In this document: one piece after another, positions 24,901 through 35,869 of the stretch
Layout of the letters: each line of letters begins with the position of its first letter
Position numbering within the stretch: the first letter of the stretch is position 1
NCBI RefSeq assembly: GCF_900005765.1
Contig: NC_041680.1
Span: 248,001-312,000 of the forward strand
Source of the DNA: Plasmodium relictum
Lineage: Eukaryota > Apicomplexa > Aconoidasida > Haemosporida > Plasmodiidae
Length of the DNA stretch: 64,000 nt
Direction: 5' to 3'
Notes under the pieces: model-generated
The model's database searches: none
What the model was told of the DNA's origin: nothing
Seen by the model: only the letters and a program-made list of their open reading frames with translations
Translations under genes and position numbers: made by a program

Positions 24901-25790
24901 TAAAAAATAAGATAACATATAGAAAAACAGAAATAGTTTAAAATAAAAAAACAAAACAAAAAGTTAAAGTATAATTGATCCTTTTTTTATCAAAAAAAAT
25001 GTATCATTCTAAAAAAAGTATTTATTAGAAAAAATAAAATGATATGAAAAAATAATTAAAAATAAAAATGAATACAAAACAATATGTATTTTTATAAGTA
25101 TTTCATTTTTTTTTTTTTTTTTTTTTTACTAATATAATGCTACATATTTTTATTTATTTAAAAGAAAAATAAAATAAAATAAAATAACGTATATAAAATG
25201 AAATAAGCTAAAGTTCAATATTGTTTATTTCCCTAAACATTTCTTATTATTATAAGTGTGCTAATATAAGTAATTTTCCTTTAAAGGAAATATATATAAA
25301 TTATATTCATAAAATATAAAACTAAAACATTTTTTGTAGAATACTTTTACTATATTAATAATTTTTTTTTCTTTTTTATAAAAAATAAATTTAATTTTAA
25401 AGTAGATATCTTATAATGTGTACTTATTTAAATTATATAATTCATTATCTATATATAAATTATTCTTCCTTATTTTCCATTATTTTATTGTTTTAAAAGA
25501 GAAAACAAAGATACAAAAGAATCATCAAATTTCAAATTTTAACCTCAGCTAAACTAAATTTTCTTTTCATATAAAATTTATGTTTTATGTAAAATATTTT
25601 AAAGATATAACAGTATATATTTGTTTTACATATATATATATTTTTATTAGACAAAAAAAAAAAAAAATTAATTCAAAATTATGTAGTTTCAGAATAAAAT
25701 AATATTTTTATAAAAGTTTATTTTATTTTATTTTTTTAAATCTTATGAATATATTTAAAAATATACAATTTTTTTTTTTTTTTATTATAA

Positions 25791-27695
25791 TTAATTTATT
25801 AAATGGATAAAGGGTTTCCACTCTTCTGGTAACATATTTAATACATATAAATATTTTTCATGTTTTTTTTTTTTTAAAAGCAAAACAATTTTTGTAATTT
25901 CATCCTTTCCAATATCCTTCTTATTATTACTAATAAAACTTAAGCATTTATGTAATATTTCGTTTTTATTTAAGAGGGATAAGTGATTAGTTATATTCTC
26001 ACTTTTAGATTTTTCTAATACTTCGCTTTCATTTTGAGGATATGTAAAAGAATTATTATCACTATTTTGAATTTTCTTATTATCATCATCAAAAGATGGA
26101 ACATAAAATGGTAATAAATCTAGGAGAACAACTGAATAAAAATAACATAAAAATTCATTAATATTCATTACATCTATTTTTTTCACTAAGTTATTAGCTA
26201 TTTTATATAAAATTTCTTTTTCATAAAAAATAGAATGGCATAGTCTTGAAAATCCTTTAGCATTAAAATTATAAATATTTTGTTTAATTATAGGTATTAA
26301 TCTATCTATATACTTATCCAAAATTTTAAATTTAAACAAACACCATACTAATAATGATAAATATTTATGATGAATGTTATTTATGTAATGGTAATTATTT
26401 AAATCCTTTTCAATTAAATTAATAAAATTTTCATCATATATACATAATTTTGACAAATTATAAAAATTCATTATTTTATGTAAGGTAGTCAATTCGTCAT
26501 ATTTTTTTACCATTTCTTTTATAATTATGAAAAATACAATGTTTTCTTTAAATAAATATGCATTATTTTGTGATAAGTTATAAATTTTCAAAGTTTTATT
26601 CAAAAGAATATTATCTGAATTATTAGAATTATTTTCATTGATACTTATTTTATCATCTTCAATATTATATTTAGAATAATTATTTTTATAAGAATAATTT
26701 GAAACTACACTTAATAAATCTGTTAATTCAATAGCCGATAATAAATGTAATTGGCTATCTATTTTTTCAATAACTTCATTCATAAAGTTAATGATAAAAT
26801 CTCTATGAGAAATACTTCTTTGATCAAATGGTATTTTTTTTCGAAACTTTCTTTGCTTTAAATATTGAAATAAATCAGTTAAAAAAAATTTTTTATTCAT
26901 ATTTTCTTCACAGTAAATATCAATTAGTATTTTAGTAAAAACTCTTGATATTCCAATATAATTATATATATTTATTTTTTCTTTTATTTTATCTAAATAA
27001 TTTATAATTAATCTGTATATATATAAATTATTTATTTTGTTTAATATATATAATGGTTCTAGTATTAAAACAACATTCTGTATACTAAAACAATCAAGTC
27101 TATATTCTAAGTATTGTAATAATTGTTCTATCATTTCTTTCTTTTTATCAAAATAATATAAATATGAATAAATATGAAATATATTAACTATTTGATCTGG
27201 TGTATAAGTTTTTATATGATAAATTATTTGAGATTCTACATGGGGTAAAAATACTTTATGGATAAATTCTTTTGTTATTTGTTTTTTTAAAATAACATAT
27301 TTTTCATCTTTACCAGGTATTAATTTCTCATTACTTTTATCCAGTGTAACACTTTTACTTGTATTTTCGTTGTTTACACTGTTTATTTTCTCATCGTCTC
27401 CTTTTTTTTTTATATAAAAACTTTCATTATATATTTTTTTGCATTCATCATTTTGGTTAATCTCATATTTTGGTTGTTCAATTTTTTCTGTATTTTTAGT
27501 TCTTATCAAATTTTTATATTTTTCAATTATTTGCTTACTATTACAATCTAAATTATCATTTAATTTTTTATTTTCATTATTTATCGAATTACTTGTATTA
27601 AAATGTTTTATTAATATGTTATATCTACTTGGATTCAAACATTTGCTGAATATAATCAAGTTTTGTGAAGATTTTTTAATAAGTAAATTTTTCAT
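25791..27695 (-). CDS. Predicted mitochondrial helical-repeat protein, 634 aa
   Basis: A single exon. The N-terminus (MKNLLIKKSSQNLIIFSKCL, continuing basic and acid-free to about residue 38) looks like a mitochondrial presequence. After a charged linker, residues about 130-560 are a succession of amphipathic helices with recurrent Leu/Tyr/Ile patterns (for example IVNIFHIYSYLYYF, NVVLILEPLYILNKI, ELTDLLSVVSNYSY, HKYLSLLVWCLFKF), as in heptatricopeptide/FASTK-like organelle RNA-binding or mitoribosomal proteins of Apicomplexa. A C-terminal RAP domain, common in that group, is not seen; the protein ends in NMLPEEWKPFIHLIN. An Asn/Ser-rich insertion lies near residues 338-360. Membership of the family is inferred from pattern only. 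No known enzyme motif is present. Confidence 0.78.
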   Translation of the reverse strand: MKNLLIKKSSQNLIIFSKCLNPSRYNILIKHFNTSNSINNENKKLNDNLDCNSKQIIEKYKNLIRTKNTEKIEQPKYEINQNDECKKIYNESFYIKKKGDDEKINSVNNENTSKSVTLDKSNEKLIPGKDEKYVILKKQITKEFIHKVFLPHVESQIIYHIKTYTPDQIVNIFHIYSYLYYFDKKKEMIEQLLQYLEYRLDCFSIQNVVLILEPLYILNKINNLYIYRLIINYLDKIKEKINIYNYIGISRVFTKILIDIYCEENMNKKFFLTDLFQYLKQRKFRKKIPFDQRSISHRDFIINFMNEVIEKIDSQLHLLSAIELTDLLSVVSNYSYKNNYSKYNIEDDKISINENNSNNSDNILLNKTLKIYNLSQNNAYLFKENIVFFIIIKEMVKKYDELTTLHKIMNFYNLSKLCIYDENFINLIEKDLNNYHYINNIHHKYLSLLVWCLFKFKILDKYIDRLIPIIKQNIYNFNAKGFSRLCHSIFYEKEILYKIANNLVKKIDVMNINEFLCYFYSVVLLDLLPFYVPSFDDDNKKIQNSDNNSFTYPQNESEVLEKSKSENITNHLSLLNKNEILHKCLSFISNNKKDIGKDEITKIVLLLKKKKHEKYLYVLNMLPEEWKPFIHLIN

Positions 27696-28142
27696 TTGTG
27701 ATGATATGTTCTTATGTAAAAAAAAAAAAAAAAAGAATCATAAACAATAATTATGTCAAATAATTTTAAATATTTTTTTCTTATATATTTCTTTAAAGAA
27801 TTAAATTTTTTCTATATGTTTTTAGTTCATTTTACATTATTTTGTTTTTATATATTATTTAAATATAATTTTATAATATAGATTTTACTTAGGTATACTA
27901 TGCCTTGTTATATATCACTTTATTATGTTTTATTTTATTTCGTATTATCATATTTTTATTATTACAAAGCATCAAAAAAAAAAAAAAAAAATGTAATTTT
28001 ACTATTTTATCAATTTAAAATAGTAGAGAATACATTAGCTATCTTCAAGTTTTAAAAAAAAATTTAATCAAGGGAGATAATTATTGGTTTCACATGTGTA
28101 TAATAGGAAGTATATAAATGTTAAATTTATGAAAATGTATGT

Positions 28143-28173
<31 letters not shown>

Positions 28174-28556
28174 CTTAAAAAGTAGAAAATTTAAAGTTTA
28201 ACAATATAATTAGTGAAAAAAAATATTAAAAGAAATAATTTTTATAATAAAAAAAAAGTGATATATTGTAATAAATACTTTTTTTAGAATTTTGAATGTT
28301 AAATCGGAGGAATACAATAATATATTCACCTTATGTAAATTAAAAAAAATAATTCTTTACATTTTCTTTTTATTTTATTATCATTTTAAATATAAAATAT
28401 ATAGCATTTATTATTTTATTTTTTTAACTTTTTTTTTAAATGTATAAATAAATATATGTGTTTATGAATAAATATTTACAGAAAATCAAAGAAAACAAAA
28501 AAAAAAAAAATAAGCTTTTCAATTGTTGCTAAGTTTCTTTTTAAAAATAAATAACA
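27696..28556. other. Divergent intergenic region
   Basis: About 860 bases between the helical-repeat gene (minus) and the proteasome beta-3 gene (plus). It contains several poly-A runs of 15-25 bases. No motif or open frame was recognised. It should contain both promoters. Confidence 0.6.
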
Positions 28557-29672
28557 ATGGTAATAAATTAAAGGATAAATTTTTGTAAAAAAAAAAAAAA
28601 AAAAAAAATAATAATAATAAAAATAAAATAAATATTTTAAATATTTAGATTTTGTTTTTCATGAAGAAGCGTATGAAAGAATTTGAATGACAATTTTATA
28701 TGAAAATTTTTAATATATTTAATGAAAAGATGTATATATATATATAAAATGATACTAATAGTTATATTTTTGTGAAATTTTTTAAGAAGAAATTATATAT
28801 AAGAATGATTTTGTTTTTAATTTATACAGGGAAGTATATTTAATTATAATGGTGGTTGTGTATTAGGAATGAGTGGATCTGAATGCGTTGCAATTGCTTG
28901 TGACCTAAGACTTGGATCCAATGGATTTACAACAGTTAGCACTAATTTTACTAAAATTTTTAAAATGAATGATTATGTTTATGTAGGATTAAGCGGATTA
29001 GCTACAGATATTCAAACACTTTATGAATTATTAAGATATCGTGTAAATTTATATGAAATAATGCAAGAAAAGCTAATGGATATAGACTGTTTTTCAAATA
29101 TGTTATCAAGTATATTATATTCAAATAGATTTTCTCCATATTTTGTTAATCCTATTGTTGTTGGTTTTAAAATTAATCATTCCATTGATGAAAAGGGAAA
29201 TAAAACAACTACTTATGAACCCTATTTAACAGCATTCGATTTAATAGGAGCAAAATGTGAAACCAAAGATTTTGTTATCAATGGAGTTACTAGTGAACAA
29301 TTATTCGGAATGTGTGAATCTTTATATATAAAAGATCAAGTAATATAAAAATACATGATATATTTTATATATATATATGCATTTTATTATTTTCTTTTTT
29401 TAAAGGATGAAAGTGGATTATTTGAAACAATTTCCCAATGCTTATTAAGTGCTCTAGATAGAGATTGTTTATCAGGATGGGGAGCTGAAGTTTATGTTTT
29501 GTAAGAATATATATACATATATAAAATAAATTTATATTTATCTATTGAGATTGATTTTAAAAAAGTTTTTAATTTATTAATTTGCACAAATATATGAAGT
29601 TCACATTTTTTTTTTTTTAATAGAACACCAGATAAAGTTATTAAGAAAAAATTAAAAGCCAGAATGGATTAA
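28557..29672 (+). CDS. PSMB3: 20S proteasome subunit beta type-3
   Basis: Exons are 28557-28559 (ATG only), 28830-29339, 29406-29500 and 29624-29672, giving 218 residues. The protein begins MGSIFNYNGGCVLGMSGSEC and matches proteasome beta-3 throughout. Family landmarks are VAIACDLRLG, KIFKMNDYVYVGLSGLATDIQT, NMLSSILYSNRFSPYFVNP, DLIGAKCETKDFVINGVTSEQ, GMCESLY, LFETISQCLLSALDRD and the terminal KKKLKARMD. Beta-3 is a non-catalytic subunit of the inner rings; as expected, there is no propeptide or N-terminal catalytic Thr. The start is chosen because the frame upstream of GSIFNYNGG is closed by a splice acceptor (28828-28829) and the nearest ATG directly followed by a GTAATA donor is at 28557, which joins in phase. 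The orthologue in P. falciparum is, from memory, PF3D7_0108000. Confidence 0.95.
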
Positions 29673-31600
29673 ATTTTATATATATATTTTTTACAATTTA
29701 GGATACAAAAAAAAAAATAAATAAACCTTTTTTTGTAATTATCTTCTATCATTTTTTTATAGATAAGTAGTAAATTACATATAATTAACCAACTTAATAT
29801 TATAAAAAAAGAGAAAAATAAAAAAAAATTAATAAAATAAAAATTTTATTTAATTTTTTCAAATTTTTGTTTTTGAAAATATTATGAAAAAAAAATATAT
29901 AGATTCATTCCTTTAAAATGATAAAAAAATTGAATTAAATATTTTAAATAACTAAATATATTTAAATAAAGCTCAATGCAATATTTCTTTTAATGCTTTA
30001 AGAATTACTATATATAATAATATATCATCTTATATATTTAGCGTAATAAAAAAATATATATATAAATATAAAACTATTAAGAAAAATAAACATAATATAT
30101 AAGAATATAAAGTGAAATTTTCTTTAAGGAAAATTAAAAATTTATATTTGTTTACATATAAAAAAAATAGGAATAATCTTTAAAATACATTACTTTTTTT
30201 TAATACCTAGTGATATTCCTTTTCATTTTTATTAATTTTATCTTTATAGAATAAATTCATAGTAAATATTAAATTTGAATATTTATTATATGTTAAAATT
30301 ATTAGAAAATATTCTTTATATTTATAGTTTCATAAATATTTTTCAAAATGCAACATTCATTTTTATTCTACTTTTTTTATTTTCATTTCAATATATTTTT
30401 TATTTTAAAATATGATTTCATTTATTAGCAATATAAAATTTCACTGATCATTTATCATTCCTTTTACACATTAAGGTTAGATATTATTTTAAAATATTAT
30501 AATATAAATAACATAGAAAATTGGATTATCTTGTGATATAGCATTATAAATCTTTACAAATGTAATTAAAAGGAAAAAGAGAAGAAACTTTATTATTTTT
30601 TATATATCTTTAGAAGATTTAAAATAAGAGTATTTTTTTTTTTTTTTACTAGCAAAAAATTTTGGTTTAAGTATCCCATATAAGATATTTAATTTGTAAC
30701 ATAATATTCATATATTATAAAATATAAAAAAAATTAATACTTTTTGCCATATAAGATAAAAAAAAAAAATAAATATTTTTCTATTTAAATATATTATATA
30801 TATTTTTATATTTCTTTATTATATTTCATATTATTTAGTACTACTCTATCATATTTTATTATGTAATTCCTTTTTATTTTTAGTTCCTAATACTATATTT
30901 TAATTTTTTTTATATATTTGAATAACTTGCTTTAAAAGAAAGTATTTATTTTAATAAATAAATTTATAAAAATAATTTATGATATTAACTCTAAAAAAAT
31001 AAAAGATACATGAAAGTATGTATTTAATTCAAATTTTTAAATTTATCACTTCAATTTATTTTCTAAATTTTAAAAAAAATGTAATTAAGTTTCACAAAAT
31101 TCATAATTTAAATTATTTTAATTTATAAGCCAATATTATATTCATTATTATTATATATATATCATTGTAATTTAAATGATGAATATAACATTTCAAACTA
31201 TTTACTTTTAATATATATAAATATTATTTTTTTTTTTTGAGAATATAATAAAGCGATTAAAAATTTTCTATGAAATATAACTTGATCTTTCATTTAATAT
31301 TTTTTAACTTTTATTTTCATGCTTTAAAATTAATAAAAATAGTTGTATAAAAAAAAAAAAAAATTGATGTATGTGTATTTATATCTTCTTTTTCATTAAA
31401 AATAAAATTAAGTATACAATAAAAAAAATAGATTATAAAATACTATAAGAAAAAGTTAATTTTTAAGGTAAATTTTTTTTTATAAAATATATATTTTTTT
31501 TTTACAAAAATTTGGAATTTTTTATACTCTATATTTTTTACTTTTTTTTTTTTTATATAATAGTAAGTATATAATTTTTTGCTATTTCTATATTTTTGTT
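29673..31600. other. Intergenic region, about 1.9 kb
   Basis: Lies between two plus-strand genes. A/T-rich with no open frame of coding character on either strand. Homopolymers and short TA runs only. Confidence 0.6.
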
Positions 31601-32269
31601 ATGCTTCATTTTTTTATTATTTTTCTTTTAATTAATTCAGCATATGCAATTAATATAAATGTAAAGAGTCATTTATTTTTAAATAGTAATTTTAATAATA
31701 TTAAAAAATGGAAAACTATTAAAATAAAAAAAATATTTCAAGGAGATATTATGAAAAGTAATATAATATATAAGCAGATAAAAGAAGAAAATTATCCTTT
31801 TAAAAAATATAATATTGATGATGTTTATTATGGTAGAATATTAGGTATTAATAAAAGGAAAATAAAAATAGATATACTATGTGATAGAAAAGCATATTTA
31901 AATACATCAGAATATTTTAGTTTAGAGAAATTCAATAAATATATTTTTTTATTAATAAAAATACATAATATAATTAAAGTAAGAATAGCAAAAATCGATA
32001 GTATACATAAAAAAATTATAGTTGATATTAAGAAATATACTAATGAAGAAATATTATCATCATTTAAAAATACAAATTACCTTATCAATTCTAAAATTTT
32101 AAGTATTAAAGAAAATTTTATATTAGTTTATATAGCACCTAAAATACATGCAAAATTAATAATTAAGCAAAATGATGACCTGAATAATTATAAAATAGGA
32201 GGTGATATTTTAGTTAAAATATATGACTTTGATAAAATTAAAAATGAATTATATGTAAAAAATCCTTAA
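31601..32269 (+). CDS. S1-domain RNA-binding protein with organelle-type leader, 222 aa
   Basis: A single exon. Residues 1-17 (MLHFFIIFLLINSAYAI) form a clear signal peptide. They are followed by a Lys/Asn-rich, acid-poor stretch to about residue 50. That bipartite leader is typical of proteins sent through the ER to the apicoplast. From about residue 72, VYYGRILGINKRKIKIDILC and following resemble an S1 beta-barrel (V..G.I..I.....V.....AYL). A second, weaker S1-like unit starts near 155 (INSKILSIKENFILVYIA, then AKLIIKQNDD and GGDILVKIYDFD). S1 repeats bind RNA in translation or RNA decay, so an apicoplast translation factor related to ribosomal protein S1 fits. Targeting and role are inference. 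The frame is clean, and the end at 32269 is supported by a normal S1 terminal strand. Confidence 0.8.
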   Translation: MLHFFIIFLLINSAYAININVKSHLFLNSNFNNIKKWKTIKIKKIFQGDIMKSNIIYKQIKEENYPFKKYNIDDVYYGRILGINKRKIKIDILCDRKAYLNTSEYFSLEKFNKYIFLLIKIHNIIKVRIAKIDSIHKKIIVDIKKYTNEEILSSFKNTNYLINSKILSIKENFILVYIAPKIHAKLIIKQNDDLNNYKIGGDILVKIYDFDKIKNELYVKNP

Positions 32270-32539
32270 AAAAAATATATATAATAATAATAATATTAAT
32301 AAAGTTTCTGGAAATGTTTTGATAATTTTTTTAACATTTATGCTATATATATATTTACCTTTTTAGAAATTAAGATATAATTTAACATTTTTAATTCATA
32401 AATTTTACAAAGAATCTATTTAAATTTTTTTTTTTTTTTTTTTTTGGATTTATTGTAATATATAAATTTTTTTCGTAAAAATTTGAAAATTTTATTATTT
32501 ACATAATTTTGATATGTATAAATAAATTATATATATACA

Positions 32540-35500
32540 TTATATTGAAAGAAATTCTTGATTTTTTAATTTTTTCGTAAGATCTTTTAAATAATCATCT
32601 GTTAAATTGTCTATTGGAATATCCTTTATATTTTGTTCTAGTAACTCTATTTTATCTTTAGAGCATTTATCAACCATCGAAATAATACAATTAAAATCGG
32701 AATTTGAATTAGAACTAAAAGAAGAATTTGTATTTAAAATAAAATTTTGCATAGTATCCATTATCATTTTTTCATCTAATATGGATAATTTATTTTTTAT
32801 ATCGCAATAATCAAATAATATATCAAATACTTTATTATATTCATTTATATATTCTAAATTATAAGTATCTTTATCATTTGATTCATCATCTTCCTTGCAT
32901 TGTAAATTGCTCTTATTTTTTAACTTCTTCTTATAAAAAGATAAACATTCAGAAGGATTTGCTATACTATTTATAAAAAGAGAACCAAATAACTGAGTAT
33001 TTATTATGTTAATATCATCATATTCTACCTTTAATTTTATTAGAGGTTTTTCATATACATATTTTTTTATTTTTAATAAATCAAAAGTGTCATAACAATC
33101 TGAAAAAGCCATATGTATAAAAGTGCTTGAATAAAAATCTTCATTTTTTAAGTTAGAATAAAAATTGTGAATATCATCTTCAGATATCAAGGAATAAAAA
33201 TATTTTTCTCTTTCTTCTGGTTCTTCAAATATACTATTCACTGTACTTTCATTTATTTTTTTGGAAAATAGCTCATTTGTTTCTCTATTTTTATAATTGT
33301 ATTTTTTAGCATCTTTATCATCATTAAATTGGAAAAACAATTTTTTAAATAAATAATATTTTTTAATTTCTTCGTATAAATTTTCTTTGATGTTATTCAA
33401 AATTGTATTTGTTTGGTCATGCAAAAATTCTTTTAAAATTGTTTCCTCTTTAAAATTTAAATTGTAATCACTTAATCGGATTTCCTTAAGTTCAAATGGT
33501 CTGACCGTTTCCAATTTTATTTTTAAAAAACGAAATCTTTCATTTTTAATTTCTAGTAGACCAATATATTTATCTCCATATTCGTTTGTGCATAATGATG
33601 TTCTAACAGATGATCCTAACTGTAAATTATAAAAAGAATTAAATAAACTTTCTTCTAAATAAGGTTTAGAAAAGTGTTCATGACCCCATATAACCAAATC
33701 AATGAACTTTGGAACAAATGATTCCTTAATAAAATTTTTTGTATTATTACCATATGTATTTCTTATATATCTATTTTGATGTAATACTAAAATATTTATT
33801 CTATTTTTATAATCAGATGGCAAAACAAACTTTACTTTATTATTTTCAAAATATCTGTATAATCGCTCATCTTTCATCCATCCAATTGCATAAATTGAAA
33901 TTTTCGTTTTATTTTTATTTAAAAGAATAGGTTTAATTACAGTATTATCTAAACTGTTTTTCCCAATATAATTAATTAAATTAGAAATATCTAATATATC
34001 TAATGGAGAAATAAAATCATAACTATAAGGATAATCATGATTCCCATGAATTACAAAAAATGGGATAGATTTTTCATATTTTTCGTTTACTGAACAAATA
34101 TTTAATCTATTCAAAAGTTCTTTTTTATTTTTTAAATTATTCAAATCCTTTATTATATCTTCCTTATATTTGTCATTGTCGTTGTATTTTCCATTATCAC
34201 TATCATTACATTTTTCACTTTCATTATCATCTTCATAGCTTGATTCATTAGTATTTTTTTTTCTTTTCCTATCATTTGCTATAGTATTCTCATTTAAATG
34301 AGAATTGAAGTATTCTTTTTTTTTTACTATTTTTTTTTTTTTTTTTTCTTTTTTATTCCTAATTTTCTTTATCTCTTCAATTACCTCATTGCGTTTATTA
34401 CATTCAGTTTTTAAAACTCCTTTATCTATTTCTTCATCTCTATAATATTCATATTCATAATTTGTGATTTCTTTTACATGTATATTAAATTTGTTATTAT
34501 TTTTTTCTTTTTCTTTTTCCTTTTCTTTTTCTTCTTCTTCCAATATCCAATTTTCTTTTTTATTTACATGACAGTATTTTCTCATTATTAGCATAGATTT
34601 AAACAATGCATATTCGGATACTTTATTTTTATGAAATAAATCTCCACTATTCAAAATAATATCAACATTTAATTTTTTTGCTATAAATAAAATCTCTTCA
34701 AATGAATTGAAACTATCTTTTTTTTGTATTGAATTATTTTCCTTATATCCTAAATGATTATCTGTACATAACATAATTTTAAAAGTATCAGGAAATTTTT
34801 CGCTCAGTTTCGTTTTTAGTTCGTTTACATTCATATCTTTAAATAAATCTCCACCTTCTCGTTCATTTATTAAGTTATATTTTTTTTTCTCTTTTTTTTT
34901 ATCTAAAAAATTATCATTTTTTCTATCTGAAACAAGCAATTTTTTCTGTTCCTTTTTTTCTTCATGCTCAAAAAAATATTCTTTTTTTCTTAAATTATTA
35001 TCTAGATTTATTTCTTCCTTTTCGTCAAAGATCTTTGTATTATTTTCATTCGTCTTGTGTTTTGCATCTTTTGTATTATTATTATTATTCTCAATGTTAT
35101 TGTATTCTTTGTTTTCATATATGGACTCCTTTTCATTATTATAATAGAAAATTCTGTTTAAATTTAAACTATGGCCATCGTTGTTGCTATTTTTCGCATT
35201 TTCTTCACAATTGTTGTAATATATAAAATTATCATCATTGTTTTTTATATTTGTACTACTATCTTCATTTAAATGATTATGTTCGTTATGCAGCTTGAAA
35301 ATATTATTATATTCCTTATTTTTTTTTTCAAAATAATTGTTTATTTTATTTCTGTTAATTGTAGACATATTTATATCATCTTCACATATAAATGGTTTTT
35401 TTATATCATTTATGTCTCTGTTTCTTAAATTTAATTTTTTTTCATAAGTTACTTCGTTTTCTATGTGTTTATCTTTTCCAAAATTACGATTTTCTTCCTT

Positions 35501-35869
35501 TTCTTTTTCTTCTTTTTCATTTATTGTTTCTTTTAATAGTATATCACTTGTTTTATACAAATTATTATATAAATTTTTTATAGATAACACTCTAGTTCTT
35601 TTTTTATTTAGTATTTCATGGTCATTATTATTTATGTATTTATTAGTATTATTATTATTTATTCCAAAAATACTTGTACTGCTTTCAAGAGCTTCATCAT
35701 CATTATTTTTAATTAAGTTATTTATTCTTATGCTTTCATTTTCTATATTATTAAAATTACTTTTGTTTATTTCTAATTCTTCTTTAAATATATTTTTTTT
35801 ATTCAATATATTTATATCATCATTTTCACATAAACAATTATTATTTCCATCATTTATCAAACTGTTCAT
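32540..35869 (-). CDS. MRE11: Double-strand break repair nuclease MRE11
   Basis: A single exon of 1109 residues. Calcineurin-like phosphoesterase motifs are in the right order: DNHLGY (370-375), GDLFH (409-413), GNHD (609-612), HQNR (697-700) and GHEHF (729-733), followed by QLGSSVRTSL (750-759) and the PFELKEIRL segment of MRE11. These residues bind two Mn ions for the nuclease that processes DNA ends with RAD50. The metal ligands all seem intact. The protein is much longer than yeast or human MRE11 (about 700): there is an Asn/Glu-rich N-terminal extension of about 360 residues and a Lys/Glu/Asn-rich insertion of about 165 residues between motifs II and III. The conserved Asp after GNHD is Tyr (GNHDYPYS instead of GNHDDP). 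The P. falciparum orthologue is, from memory, PF3D7_0107800. It has tail-to-tail spacing of 270 bases with the S1 gene. Confidence 0.95.
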   Translation of the reverse strand: MNSLINDGNNNCLCENDDINILNKKNIFKEELEINKSNFNNIENESIRINNLIKNNDDEALESSTSIFGINNNNTNKYINNNDHEILNKKRTRVLSIKNLYNNLYKTSDILLKETINEKEEKEKEENRNFGKDKHIENEVTYEKKLNLRNRDINDIKKPFICEDDINMSTINRNKINNYFEKKNKEYNNIFKLHNEHNHLNEDSSTNIKNNDDNFIYYNNCEENAKNSNNDGHSLNLNRIFYYNNEKESIYENKEYNNIENNNNNTKDAKHKTNENNTKIFDEKEEINLDNNLRKKEYFFEHEEKKEQKKLLVSDRKNDNFLDKKKEKKKYNLINEREGGDLFKDMNVNELKTKLSEKFPDTFKIMLCTDNHLGYKENNSIQKKDSFNSFEEILFIAKKLNVDIILNSGDLFHKNKVSEYALFKSMLIMRKYCHVNKKENWILEEEEKEKEKEKEKNNNKFNIHVKEITNYEYEYYRDEEIDKGVLKTECNKRNEVIEEIKKIRNKKEKKKKKIVKKKEYFNSHLNENTIANDRKRKKNTNESSYEDDNESEKCNDSDNGKYNDNDKYKEDIIKDLNNLKNKKELLNRLNICSVNEKYEKSIPFFVIHGNHDYPYSYDFISPLDILDISNLINYIGKNSLDNTVIKPILLNKNKTKISIYAIGWMKDERLYRYFENNKVKFVLPSDYKNRINILVLHQNRYIRNTYGNNTKNFIKESFVPKFIDLVIWGHEHFSKPYLEESLFNSFYNLQLGSSVRTSLCTNEYGDKYIGLLEIKNERFRFLKIKLETVRPFELKEIRLSDYNLNFKEETILKEFLHDQTNTILNNIKENLYEEIKKYYLFKKLFFQFNDDKDAKKYNYKNRETNELFSKKINESTVNSIFEEPEEREKYFYSLISEDDIHNFYSNLKNEDFYSSTFIHMAFSDCYDTFDLLKIKKYVYEKPLIKLKVEYDDINIINTQLFGSLFINSIANPSECLSFYKKKLKNKSNLQCKEDDESNDKDTYNLEYINEYNKVFDILFDYCDIKNKLSILDEKMIMDTMQNFILNTNSSFSSNSNSDFNCIISMVDKCSKDKIELLEQNIKDIPIDNLTDDYLKDLTKKLKNQEFLSI

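Larger units (their letters stand above)
21340..25790. other. Large intergenic region, 4.45 kb
   Basis: Lies between the start of the LRR gene and the 3' end of the helical-repeat gene, both on minus. I saw no exon-like sequence on either strand. It contains T- and A-runs up to about 20 bases, a (TA)n run (21527-21564) and a notable hairpin at 21932-21959. G+C remains scattered throughout, so it is not a uniform near-pure-AT core of the kind seen at Plasmodium centromeres. A long 5' UTR/promoter or unannotated non-coding RNA could lie here. Confidence 0.55.
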
